Shown here in pieces: positions 52,757-60,445 of a stretch of DNA of 64,000 nt. Both the position numbers and the translations under genes were made by a program. How positions within the stretch are numbered: position 1 is the first letter of the stretch; each line of letters opens with the position of its first letter. Source of the DNA: Duganella sacchari (GTDB taxonomy: Bacteria; Pseudomonadota; Gammaproteobacteria; Burkholderiales; Burkholderiaceae_D); contig NZ_FRCX01000010.1 of the NCBI RefSeq assembly GCF_900143065.1, positions 124,001 through 188,000 on the forward strand. The letters are read 5' to 3'. The notes under the pieces were generated by a model. The model saw only the letters and a program-made list of their open reading frames with translations, was not told where the DNA came from and did no database searches.

Positions 52757-53700
52757 CACTTTCCGCAGTATTCCGAGCGTTTGGCTGGTACACGCAGGAC
52801 CTGATCGACATAATAGGTCAGCGCAGCATCCACGTATTTCGGATCGGGATGCATTGCAGCGAAAGCGGCTCCCTGCTGCCGCCAGATTGCAACGCAGCTA
52901 GCCGTACCCGCAGTGCTTTCCGCGCACGCTGTGAAGGCGTCAAAAGCCTGCCGATAGCTCGAAAAAGCAGCGTGGTCCATCGGCAAGCCATGACCCGGAA
53001 CCAGGGTGTGGAAATCAAGCTGGTCTATCTCGGCCAAGACCTGGCGCCAGCCTTCGGTACATCCGGTATCAAAGAACGGCAGCGGCACCACCACCAGGTC
53101 GCCAGCGAACACCGTCTTATTTGCCGGATCATGAATCCAGACATCGCCCTCGGTCGCGGCATACTTCGCCAGATGCAGACGCAATTCACGTGCGCCCAGC
53201 TGTATTGACATCGGCCCTTTTACCGGCTGGTCGGGAATCAAATTGGCTGGATCGTTGATCGCCTCCAGATACAGCCGCGCATCGGTCTTGCGCTCCTCCG
53301 GCGCGGAGGGATCGTCCAGCAGCGCTTTTGCCTGCTCGATGTTTTTGGCCAGGAAGCCCTTCAACGCCCCCTCCACCGCCGTACTAGCATACAGTCTGGC
53401 GCCGGGATAAGCGGCGTGGATACGCGCATTGCCAGTCGTATGATCGAGATGCCAATGGGTGTTGATGATCGCGGTGATCGGCTTGTTCTTCGCCTTGGCC
53501 ACTGCAATAATCTGATCGGTATGCGCGGGATGGCGGCCAGTATCGATGACCAGCAGCTCCTCAGGCCCCTCAAGCACAATCGAATTGCCATCCGGCTGAA
53601 CGCCCTTGGGCACTTTACCTTCAATAAAAGTGTACGGTGCCGCCATCACAGGCGTCGCCGTCAGTCCGGAAATGAGTGCCAGCGCCACGATCAACTTCAT
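52756..53700 (-). CDS. Secreted metallo-beta-lactamase-fold hydrolase
   Basis: This is a 314-residue exported protein with a signal peptide (to about residue 20, 'TPVMAAP'). The zinc motif is 'NTHWHLDHTTGN' (HxHxDH), and other ligands are 'VFAGDLV' and 'VPGHGLPM'. The fold is shared by B-class beta-lactamases, glyoxalase II and quorum-quenching lactonases; nothing here fixes the substrate. I chose ATG 53700 because GGAGGAAGGGG is directly upstream. The decayed hydrolase gene overlaps its stop, so both were probably one operon. Confidence 0.85.
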   Translation of the reverse strand: MKLIVALALISGLTATPVMAAPYTFIEGKVPKGVQPDGNSIVLEGPEELLVIDTGRHPAHTDQIIAVAKAKNKPITAIINTHWHLDHTTGNARIHAAYPGARLYASTAVEGALKGFLAKNIEQAKALLDDPSAPEERKTDARLYLEAINDPANLIPDQPVKGPMSIQLGARELRLHLAKYAATEGDVWIHDPANKTVFAGDLVVVPLPFFDTGCTEGWRQVLAEIDQLDFHTLVPGHGLPMDHAAFSSYRQAFDAFTACAESTAGTASCVAIWRQQGAAFAAMHPDPKYVDAALTYYVDQVLRVPAKRSEYCGK

Positions 53701-53737
53701 CCCCTTCCTCCGTAGTTGGTGCGCCAAGGTTGTCGAC

Positions 53738-53763
53738 TTGTTAAAATTTATATCAATTTAACA
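53738..53763 (+). promoter_or_regulatory. AT-rich probable promoter region of the kinase operon
   Basis: A 26-bp stretch of A/T-rich sequence in high-GC surroundings lies 65-90 bp before the kinase ATG. TTGTCG at 53730-53735 could be a -35, but no pair has ideal spacing. The ribosome site GGAGGA at 53817-53822 is strong. Confidence 0.3.
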
Positions 53764-53826
53764 TGCCGAAACAAGGCTGGGCAAATTTCCGCCACCCTCC
53801 GCTAGTGCTTTGCGACGGAGGAACTC

Positions 53827-54864
53827 ATGACGACAGCAGACGCAATTATCGCTTTGGAACTTGGCCATTACCGGCTGCGTGAGCAGATCGGTGGATCGGC
53901 GTACGGCATCATCTGGCGTGCCAGCGGGCCGCAGGCGACAAGTGATGTGGCGATCAAATTAATCAACCATGAGCAGATGGCGCGCGCCCTGCCGCCGCAG
54001 CGCGAACGCTGGACCACGAGCGCCAGCAATGAAATCGCATTCCTGCAGTCGCTGGAGCCATGGGACGAGCGCCATATCGTGCGCTTGCTGGACAGAGGCT
54101 GGCACGAAGGCCTGCCGGTACTGGCGCTGGAGCTGATGGGTTCCGATCTGGGCAGGCACATGATCGCGCTGAAGGGCCGCGGCGAAACCGTGCCGCTGCC
54201 GCAGGCCTTGGGCTGGATCGCGCAGATGAATCAGGCGCTGGCCAAAGTCCATCAATACGGCTGGCGATATCTGGACCTCAAACCCGCCAACGTTCTGGTA
54301 GATACACACCTGAACACCATCAAGCTGGCCGATTTCGGCACCAACCGCGAGTTAGGCAACCTGCAGGCGCACTCTTATGCCGGCACCGCCAACTGGCAGG
54401 CGCCCGAACAATTCTTCCCGACAGACGGCGGAGGCTACGCCACCAGCGCACGCAGCGACTATTTCTCGCTGGGCGCGATGCTGTATTTTCTCGTCACCAA
54501 CGGCATGCCGCTGCGCTTCTGCGCGGACTGCGGACACGCGTACCGCGCCCACCACATTGCCGGCGCCGACCGGCTGCGCGGCATGAACGGCGGCGAGATT
54601 CCGGCGGCACTGCAGGCCGAAGAAGCAGACCGCTTTGCCGCCGCCATTCCAGCCGCCAGGCGCGATGCAGCACTGGAGCTGCTGCGTGCACTGCTGCATA
54701 TCGATCCCTCCAAACGTCCGCGCCACGCCATTCAGATCAGCCGCATGCTGAACGCGATCCAGGGCCAAAAGCTGGCGCGCGGTGAATTTGACGCAGCCGA
54801 TCCAGTCCACGGCATGCGCCGTCCGACAGCACTCAACGGCTGGCAGGCCATGCAGGGGGCATGA
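53827..54864 (+). CDS. Cytoplasmic serine/threonine protein kinase (Hanks type, non-RD)
   Basis: This is a 345-residue kinase without a transmembrane segment or PASTA domain. Glycine loop 'IGGSAYGII' (residues 21-29), ATP lysine K44 ('VAIK'), catalytic D150 and N155 in 'YLDLKPANVL', DFG at 169-171 and APE at 192-194 are all present. The HRD motif reads YLD, so it is a non-RD kinase. A 'CADCGHAYRAHH' stretch (231-242) could bind a metal. It starts an operon: its stop overlaps the SEDS gene by 4 bp. The likely targets are the neighbouring SEDS, FHA-like and FHA proteins; this is an inference from the cluster. Confidence 0.92.
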   Translation: MTTADAIIALELGHYRLREQIGGSAYGIIWRASGPQATSDVAIKLINHEQMARALPPQRERWTTSASNEIAFLQSLEPWDERHIVRLLDRGWHEGLPVLALELMGSDLGRHMIALKGRGETVPLPQALGWIAQMNQALAKVHQYGWRYLDLKPANVLVDTHLNTIKLADFGTNRELGNLQAHSYAGTANWQAPEQFFPTDGGGYATSARSDYFSLGAMLYFLVTNGMPLRFCADCGHAYRAHHIAGADRLRGMNGGEIPAALQAEEADRFAAAIPAARRDAALELLRALLHIDPSKRPRHAIQISRMLNAIQGQKLARGEFDAADPVHGMRRPTALNGWQAMQGA

Positions 54865-57224
54865 TGGCAATTGCACTCACACGCGCGGCGCAGCCGCATC
54901 ATCAGGCGCCGCACCCTACTCTGGCCAGCGCGGTTGCCCGCACCAGCGGTCTAGCATTCGTACTGGCCCTGCTGGCGGGACTGTGCGGCCTGCAGGCATT
55001 GGCCCTGCTACGCGCTCCGGCGGCATGGCTGCCGTCTGCGATTTCCGTCCACCTCAAGCCTGGCGACAGCGTCACCCTGGGGCAGCAGGAACTGGCAGCG
55101 CCACAAACTGATCGCAACCATTTGTCATTGCACCGCGATGCCGACGGCAGCTGGATGCTGCGTAACCTCAGCGCGTCCCGTCAGGTCATCGTGCAGCGCG
55201 ACGGCGAAGAACAGCGCCTGGGCAGCATGCCGCTGGACGGCTTGCTGCACTTCCAGATCGATGGCGCAGTGTTTGACGTGCGCTCGGCCGATGCAAGCCA
55301 CGTCGTGTTTACGCGCGACGGCCAGGAATGGCGTTACGACGGTGCGACCTTGTACCGCGACGGGCACGCCCAAGCCAATTGCCCAGAATCGCGGTTGGCC
55401 AGCAAGGCCTTATCCGCCTGGAACCGCATTGCGCCAATGCCGCTGACCATCGCGCGGCCATTGTCATTCGGCGGAAATCTCTACTGCGATAACCGCCTCG
55501 GACTCGATCAGGTCACACCCGGCGCAGCAACGGTTTCACGCATCAACGGCCGCTTGCAGCTATCGGCCGCCAATCCCGACGGCGACCGCGCTGCCGTCCT
55601 GCTCGGGGCGACGGATTTACGCAAGCAGGAAGCCACGCTGCAAGGCGTGAACGCGATCATGGTCGGCCATACGCGGTTTCAGCTTTCGGCAAGCGGCGAC
55701 CAGCTCACACTGCAACCCAGCCGCCACATCAAGTTGTACAGCGAACCGGAACTGAAGCTGCCGGAGCAAATCAGCTGGCAATGGCAGCAGCGCGCACTGT
55801 GGAGTGGCCATGCCAGCGCAGTCTGGATCGCGCTGGGCGTGAGTATCGTCGCGTTGATCGTCAGCCTGCTCGCAAACCTCGGCAGCAGCGCGCTCCTGGC
55901 AGCAACAAGCATGCTGGCCGCCGGCGTGATCGCGCTGATTTCCCAACGCGCGGGCATGGCGCCCAGTGCTGCATGCTCGCTGCTGCTGGGCGCAGGCGCG
56001 CTCGCGATGTGGCTGATGCTGCCAGGCCGCTTAACACTCGCCACCGGTGCGGGCGTGGTGCTGCTGGCTGTTGGACTGCTCGCGCAACTGGAACTTGGAC
56101 TGGGCGCGCCGGAATCCTCCTGGCTGCGCTACTACCAGAAGAGCGCAGCCATGCTGGCGATCGGTTCCGGCCTTGGCGGTTTGCTGCGCCTGTGGGCGCA
56201 ATACCAGGCTGCGCGCAGCGCTCATTTACAGCAGCGTCTCATCGAGTGGCTGCTCGCCGCGCTGGCGGCCATCGCGCTGGCGGCGTTGGCCGCCCAGGTC
56301 CTGTGGGGCGATGAAACCGGCGTCTTCGACTTGCAGCCGGTGGAACTGGCCAAACTCGCGCTGACCGCCCTCACCGCCCACTGCCTGGCATTGCGCTTCA
56401 ACTGGCATAACGGCCCGCAGCGGCTGGCCGATCACGGTACGCGCTGGCTGCAATTGATCGCGCCGGCGCTGCTGTTCCTCGCCCTGCTGGGCCTCGCACT
56501 GGTGCAGGTGGATGACTTCTCGCCGTTGATATTGCTGCTGGTCTGGAGCACCGGCATGGGACTGGCCTATGCGCTGGCTGCACGCAACCGCATCCTGGCT
56601 GCAGTGCTGTTCAGCGGCGCAGGCATGGCGATCGCCGCCATCGTCTACCTGCGCCTCGTCGGCACCGATGACCTGATACGCTGGGGCTTCTACGCCGACC
56701 GCTTCCTCGTCTGGCTGAATCCCGCCGAACATCCACACACAGGCCAGCAGTTGCTGCTCGGCGCACGCGCCATCGGCGAAGGCGGCTGGCTCGGCGCCGA
56801 TCACTGGCTAGGCCTGCGCGCACTGGGCCAGTCGGCAGGGAACGTGGTGCAGATCCCCGCCGTGCAGGATGACTTTGCCGCCTCCTTCTTCCTCAACCGC
56901 CATGGCCTGCTGAGCGGCCTGCTGCTGTGGGCCGTACAAGCCGCCTTCCTGATCGGCGTGGTACTGACCGCATGGCAGGCCTACCGCAACGGCGCCAGCG
57001 CCCGCAACTTCCGTCAGGCCTGGCTGGGACGCTTCCGTTATTTCGCCCTGTGTGGCGGCGGCGCTTTCGTGCTGGGCCACTTCCTGCTGTCCTGGGGAAC
57101 CAACCTGGCGATCTTCCCCATCATGGGGCAGCCCATGAGTTTTCTGTCGGCTGGTGGCAGCCACCTGCTGTTTTTCCTCTGCCCCCTGCTTACCTTCAGT
57201 GCGATATCTTCAGAAGGAGTTTGA
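54861..57224 (+). CDS. SEDS (FtsW/RodA/SpoVE) family protein with large N-terminal extra domain
   Basis: This is a 787-residue membrane protein. TM1 is at about 31-51. About 260 residues of soluble sequence follow, with two FHA-like beta-sandwich patterns (about 85-140: 'RNHLSLHRDADGSWMLRNLS'; about 228-285: 'NGRLQLSAANPDGDR'). A SEDS core with about ten helices runs from residue 318. The SEDS signatures are 'QLLLGARAIGEGGWLGAD', 'QIPAVQDDFAASFF' (acidic residue essential in RodA/FtsW) and 'IFPIMGQPMSFLSAGGSHLL'. SEDS proteins polymerise peptidoglycan glycan strands with a class B PBP; none is encoded here. Topology predicts that the extra domain is periplasmic. The gene overlaps the kinase gene and is 3 bp from the next. 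Confidence 0.88.
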   Translation: MMAIALTRAAQPHHQAPHPTLASAVARTSGLAFVLALLAGLCGLQALALLRAPAAWLPSAISVHLKPGDSVTLGQQELAAPQTDRNHLSLHRDADGSWMLRNLSASRQVIVQRDGEEQRLGSMPLDGLLHFQIDGAVFDVRSADASHVVFTRDGQEWRYDGATLYRDGHAQANCPESRLASKALSAWNRIAPMPLTIARPLSFGGNLYCDNRLGLDQVTPGAATVSRINGRLQLSAANPDGDRAAVLLGATDLRKQEATLQGVNAIMVGHTRFQLSASGDQLTLQPSRHIKLYSEPELKLPEQISWQWQQRALWSGHASAVWIALGVSIVALIVSLLANLGSSALLAATSMLAAGVIALISQRAGMAPSAACSLLLGAGALAMWLMLPGRLTLATGAGVVLLAVGLLAQLELGLGAPESSWLRYYQKSAAMLAIGSGLGGLLRLWAQYQAARSAHLQQRLIEWLLAALAAIALAALAAQVLWGDETGVFDLQPVELAKLALTALTAHCLALRFNWHNGPQRLADHGTRWLQLIAPALLFLALLGLALVQVDDFSPLILLLVWSTGMGLAYALAARNRILAAVLFSGAGMAIAAIVYLRLVGTDDLIRWGFYADRFLVWLNPAEHPHTGQQLLLGARAIGEGGWLGADHWLGLRALGQSAGNVVQIPAVQDDFAASFFLNRHGLLSGLLLWAVQAAFLIGVVLTAWQAYRNGASARNFRQAWLGRFRYFALCGGGAFVLGHFLLSWGTNLAIFPIMGQPMSFLSAGGSHLLFFLCPLLTFSAISSEGV

Positions 57225-57227
57225 ATC

Positions 57228-58790
57228 ATGCCGACCTATGTTCAACACGCTGTCCTTGGCCGCATTCCGGACGTGTTCAATGCCGAAGCGATCTGGCAGG
57301 CGCCTGGCCTGTCGCTGTTCTCGCGCCGTCCGCTGCTGCGCGACTTGCTGGAGCGCAGCCCGCGCGAGCACCGCGGCCGTGCCGCCACGCGCTGCTTTTC
57401 TCATGTGACGCTGGTGCTGCCGCAAGAGGAAGTTGACGACGACTACCATCTTACGCGTGGCGCCCGCGCCCGCGATCTGGCGCAGACGCTGATGACACTG
57501 CACCAAAAGGACTTCGGCGACCTGCTGGGCAGCGATCAGGTGCGCTACGACGTGGTCGGCAATACCTCGCTGGCGCCCGGCGAGATCGAAGTCAAATTTG
57601 GCCACGCTGTCTATCTGCCGGCGCCGGATGAAAAAATCCTGTACAACCTGAGCGTGTCGCGTGACAGCGCGATCTGGCATGCCGTGTGCCCGATCTATCC
57701 TGACCAGCGGCTGGCCTTGATCGGCGGCGAAGGGGGCGAAGCCAGCGCCGTGGCGCAAGGCTGGCCTTTCGGTCCCGATGCCGCCCTGCTGATCCTCAAC
57801 GACGGCCCCGATGCGCCGCCCGTCGTGCAGATGCGTCCCAAAGACGCTTTCGACTGCCGTTACGATCCGCGCAGCGGTTACTACACCATCAAGTCGCTGC
57901 GCGAACCGCAAGGCGGACAGCGCCTGCTGCTGAAAATCGCGCGCACCTCCGCCCTTCCTGCGCGTTCCCGTCAGCTCACCGAAACCACCGAGGCGGCGCC
58001 AGTCAACGCCGCCAAACCAGCCGTGTGGCAAAGCCGTTCGCGCACCAGCGAGGCGCCAGCTGGCGCCGCACAAATCGACCTGACCGCCGTTCCCGCTGCG
58101 GCCAGCCATAAGCCCGCCAACCGCCCCGGCGAGAGCGATGCCACCTACGCTCCCGTATCGCAGCAGCGCGTGAGCCTGGTGGCGCTCGCCTTGCCGCGCC
58201 TGAGCCGCTACCGCGACACCGGTGCGCAAGCGATGGAACTGCCCTTCGACCGCGCGCTATCCCTCGCCAACGATGCACAAGCCGCCATCAGTCTCATCGT
58301 CGATGCCTCGGACAATCTGTATGCCTGCACGCCCGAAGGCAAACAGCGCGTGGAAGCACCGGCCATGTTTGCGCCTGTCGACACGCGCGCGCTGCGGCTG
58401 CTGCCTGCCGCTCCGGAGATGGCGGACCGCTATCGCGCGCTGGTCTGCCTCGCGCAGCCCATCAGCGCCGGTGTCGCCAGCGGCGCGCGCTTTACCTTCG
58501 GCCGCAGTTCGCCAATGCTGGCCGCCCTGCGGCTGCTGGATTCACCGCGTTTCCTCCAGCGCGCCGATGGCGCAGGCATCAGTGCGGACCGCATCGGCCT
58601 GTCGCGCAATGCTTTCAGCTTTGAAGCGGTGGCAAAGGGCTACACCATCGCCCGCCTGAGCGCCACGCAAGCGCTGTATCACCTGGACGACAAGCTGCAA
58701 TTCGTCGCCAGCGTCGGTGATGCGCCCTACCTGCTGCCGCACGGCCATCATCTGGCCGCCGGCCATTACGTGCTGCGTTTCGAGGCCTGA
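57228..58790 (+). CDS. Unknown protein with degenerate C-terminal FHA-like domain
   Basis: The protein is 520 residues, without a signal or membrane helix. The N-terminal 200 residues ('RARDLAQTLMTLHQKDFGDLLG', 'GEIEVKFGHAVYLPAPDE') resemble loosely the FhaA-type N-terminal region. A low-complexity Ala/Ser/Thr/Pro linker (about 235-315) follows, a possible phosphorylation target. The C-terminus has an FHA-like order: 'FTFGRSSPMLAALRLLD' then 'IGLSRNAFSFE' and 'YTIARLSATQALYHLD'. The conserved FHA His and Asn are not kept. It may be a scaffold reading or presenting phosphorylation. It sits 3 bp after the SEDS gene and 1 bp before the SH3 gene. Confidence 0.75.
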   Translation: MPTYVQHAVLGRIPDVFNAEAIWQAPGLSLFSRRPLLRDLLERSPREHRGRAATRCFSHVTLVLPQEEVDDDYHLTRGARARDLAQTLMTLHQKDFGDLLGSDQVRYDVVGNTSLAPGEIEVKFGHAVYLPAPDEKILYNLSVSRDSAIWHAVCPIYPDQRLALIGGEGGEASAVAQGWPFGPDAALLILNDGPDAPPVVQMRPKDAFDCRYDPRSGYYTIKSLREPQGGQRLLLKIARTSALPARSRQLTETTEAAPVNAAKPAVWQSRSRTSEAPAGAAQIDLTAVPAAASHKPANRPGESDATYAPVSQQRVSLVALALPRLSRYRDTGAQAMELPFDRALSLANDAQAAISLIVDASDNLYACTPEGKQRVEAPAMFAPVDTRALRLLPAAPEMADRYRALVCLAQPISAGVASGARFTFGRSSPMLAALRLLDSPRFLQRADGAGISADRIGLSRNAFSFEAVAKGYTIARLSATQALYHLDDKLQFVASVGDAPYLLPHGHHLAAGHYVLRFEA

Positions 58791-58791
58791 G

Positions 58792-59271
58792 ATGGATGCG
58801 GCCAGACTCTATGCCATCGCCGCGTTTGTCGCGGGGCTCATCATCACGCTGTTCCTGGCGGCGTATCTGACGCCACGCAGCTGGTGGCGCCGTCCCAACG
58901 CGCGCGCGCTGCTCATCATGGTGGTGGGCGCATGGGGATTTGGCAGCCTGATTCTGTACGCCACGCACGGCCCGGCGGCGGCAACCAACATCGCATCGAC
59001 AGCGCCAGCGCCGCTCATCAGCGCTGCGGCGAACGCCGCACCCGCCAATGACGCCCCAACCGCCGGCCAGCCCTTCCACGTTCACCGCGACCTGAATCTG
59101 CGGGCTGCTCCAGGCGTCCATTCCGCCCGCGTGGCTACCGTGCAGGCAGGCGCCATCGTCACGCCCACCGGTGTGCATGACGGCGACTGGTGGCAAATCA
59201 AAACCATCATCAACGGCCGCGAGACCAGCGGCTGGGCCAGCAGCCTGTGGCTGCGCCGGAGCGGCGAATGA
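58792..59271 (+). CDS. Membrane-anchored SH3 (SH3b) domain protein
   Basis: The protein is 159 residues long. Two transmembrane helices (about 8-28 and 39-60) are followed by an Ala/Pro/Thr-rich linker and a bacterial SH3 domain at about 97-156: 'HRDLNLRAAPGVHSARVATVQAGAIVTPTGVHDGDWWQIKT'. Bacterial SH3b domains bind peptidoglycan or cell-wall peptides, so a periplasmic wall sensor is plausible. The ATG is 1 bp after the previous stop, and its stop overlaps the phosphatase start (ATGA). Confidence 0.85.
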   Translation: MDAARLYAIAAFVAGLIITLFLAAYLTPRSWWRRPNARALLIMVVGAWGFGSLILYATHGPAAATNIASTAPAPLISAAANAAPANDAPTAGQPFHVHRDLNLRAAPGVHSARVATVQAGAIVTPTGVHDGDWWQIKTIINGRETSGWASSLWLRRSGE

Positions 59272-60341
59272 CACACCTGGCCCCCACCACCGCCGCGCTT
59301 TCAGCTAAGCTGTGGCCTTTCGCACCTCGCGCTGCGGCGCCTGCCCCGATGACGCGCATCACCGACCATCTCGACTTCGGCCCCGGCCTCGATGTCGCTG
59401 CCCGCAGCGCGGCCAGCATCAGCAAACTGCAGGTGCCGGAAAATCAGGACAATCTGCTCATCATCGACACCGCCGGCCGCGCGGTCCTGCTGCTCGACCA
59501 GAAACCGCATGCCACCCAGCTGCCCGACTGGCCCGCAGGCCACGTGCGCCTGGCCGTCCTGGATGGCATGGGCGGCCACGGCCACGGACGCCAGGCTGCG
59601 GAAGCCGTCGCCACCGGCCTGCTGCGCATTCCCGCTTGCAGCACGCTGGAACAACTCGGCGCGCGCCTGGACCAGCTGCACCTCGACCTGCAGGCCCGCT
59701 TCAGCCACCCGGGCGATCATGACAGCTTCCGCCGCCCCGGCACCACACTCACGCTGCTGGAGATCCCGCCCGGCCAGCCGCCAATGCTGTTCCACGCCGG
59801 CGATTCGCGCCTGTACGAAATCACCGGACAACACGCGCGGCCCCTGACGATCGACCACGTCCCCGCCACCGCCTTTGCCATGCATGGCCTGCTGGGCGAA
59901 CAGGAATGGTGGCAGCAGGTGCACGGCGAGCACCGCGCGCAGATCTCCCAGGCTTACATCCTCGGCAACGCCTTCGCCAATCCACAAGTCCTGGAAGATG
60001 GCCTGATGCCGCTGCACGCTGCCAATCTGCCGCCGTTCCTGCAGCAGTTGGCCGACCGCCGCGCCATCCAGGTCTGCGCCGACGCTACCTATCTGCTAGC
60101 GACCGACGGTTTCTGGGCTTGCGCCGATCCGCAGCCGTGGATAGAACGCTGGCCCTCGCTGCTGAACCAGCCGGCTGGCGCCGCACTCGACGCCCTGTTC
60201 ACCGACTATGCGGCAAACCCGCCGCCGCAGCTCCACATCGACAATCTGAGCGCGATCGTGCTGCGTTTTTCCGCCGCCACGGCCGGCTGCAACGTTGACG
60301 AAACAGCACTACCTGTCGCACCAATGCCCGCGCATTTTTGA
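59268..60341 (+). CDS. PP2C-family protein serine/threonine phosphatase
   Basis: This is a 357-residue soluble phosphatase. The metal-binding residues are in 'LAVLDGMGGHGHG' (D99), 'MLFHAGDSRLYEI', 'LLATDGFWAC' and 'HIDNLSAIVL', the expected PP2C order. The family removes phosphate from Ser/Thr and commonly pairs with a Hanks kinase, as PstP does with PknB. It should reverse the action of the kinase five genes before it. The start at 59268 overlaps the SH3 stop; a longer in-frame start at 59190 lies inside the SH3 gene and looks unlikely. Confidence 0.9.
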   Translation: MTHLAPTTAALSAKLWPFAPRAAAPAPMTRITDHLDFGPGLDVAARSAASISKLQVPENQDNLLIIDTAGRAVLLLDQKPHATQLPDWPAGHVRLAVLDGMGGHGHGRQAAEAVATGLLRIPACSTLEQLGARLDQLHLDLQARFSHPGDHDSFRRPGTTLTLLEIPPGQPPMLFHAGDSRLYEITGQHARPLTIDHVPATAFAMHGLLGEQEWWQQVHGEHRAQISQAYILGNAFANPQVLEDGLMPLHAANLPPFLQQLADRRAIQVCADATYLLATDGFWACADPQPWIERWPSLLNQPAGAALDALFTDYAANPPPQLHIDNLSAIVLRFSAATAGCNVDETALPVAPMPAHF

Positions 60342-60388
60342 TATGTGCACAGGGAGCCGCAAAAAGCTGCAAAAAGTCGTTGCAAAGT

Positions 60389-60416
60389 TTGCCAAACAGA
60401 GCGGAAACCGCATAAA
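60389..60416 (+). promoter_or_regulatory. Possible promoter of the FHA gene
   Basis: TTGCCA (60389-60394), a 16-bp spacer and CATAAA (60411-60416) lie 29 bp before the ATG in the only sizeable gap (104 bp) of the cluster. Confidence 0.35.
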
Positions 60417-60445
60417 CTGACGGGTATCCCATCGGTCGGTTTGTC

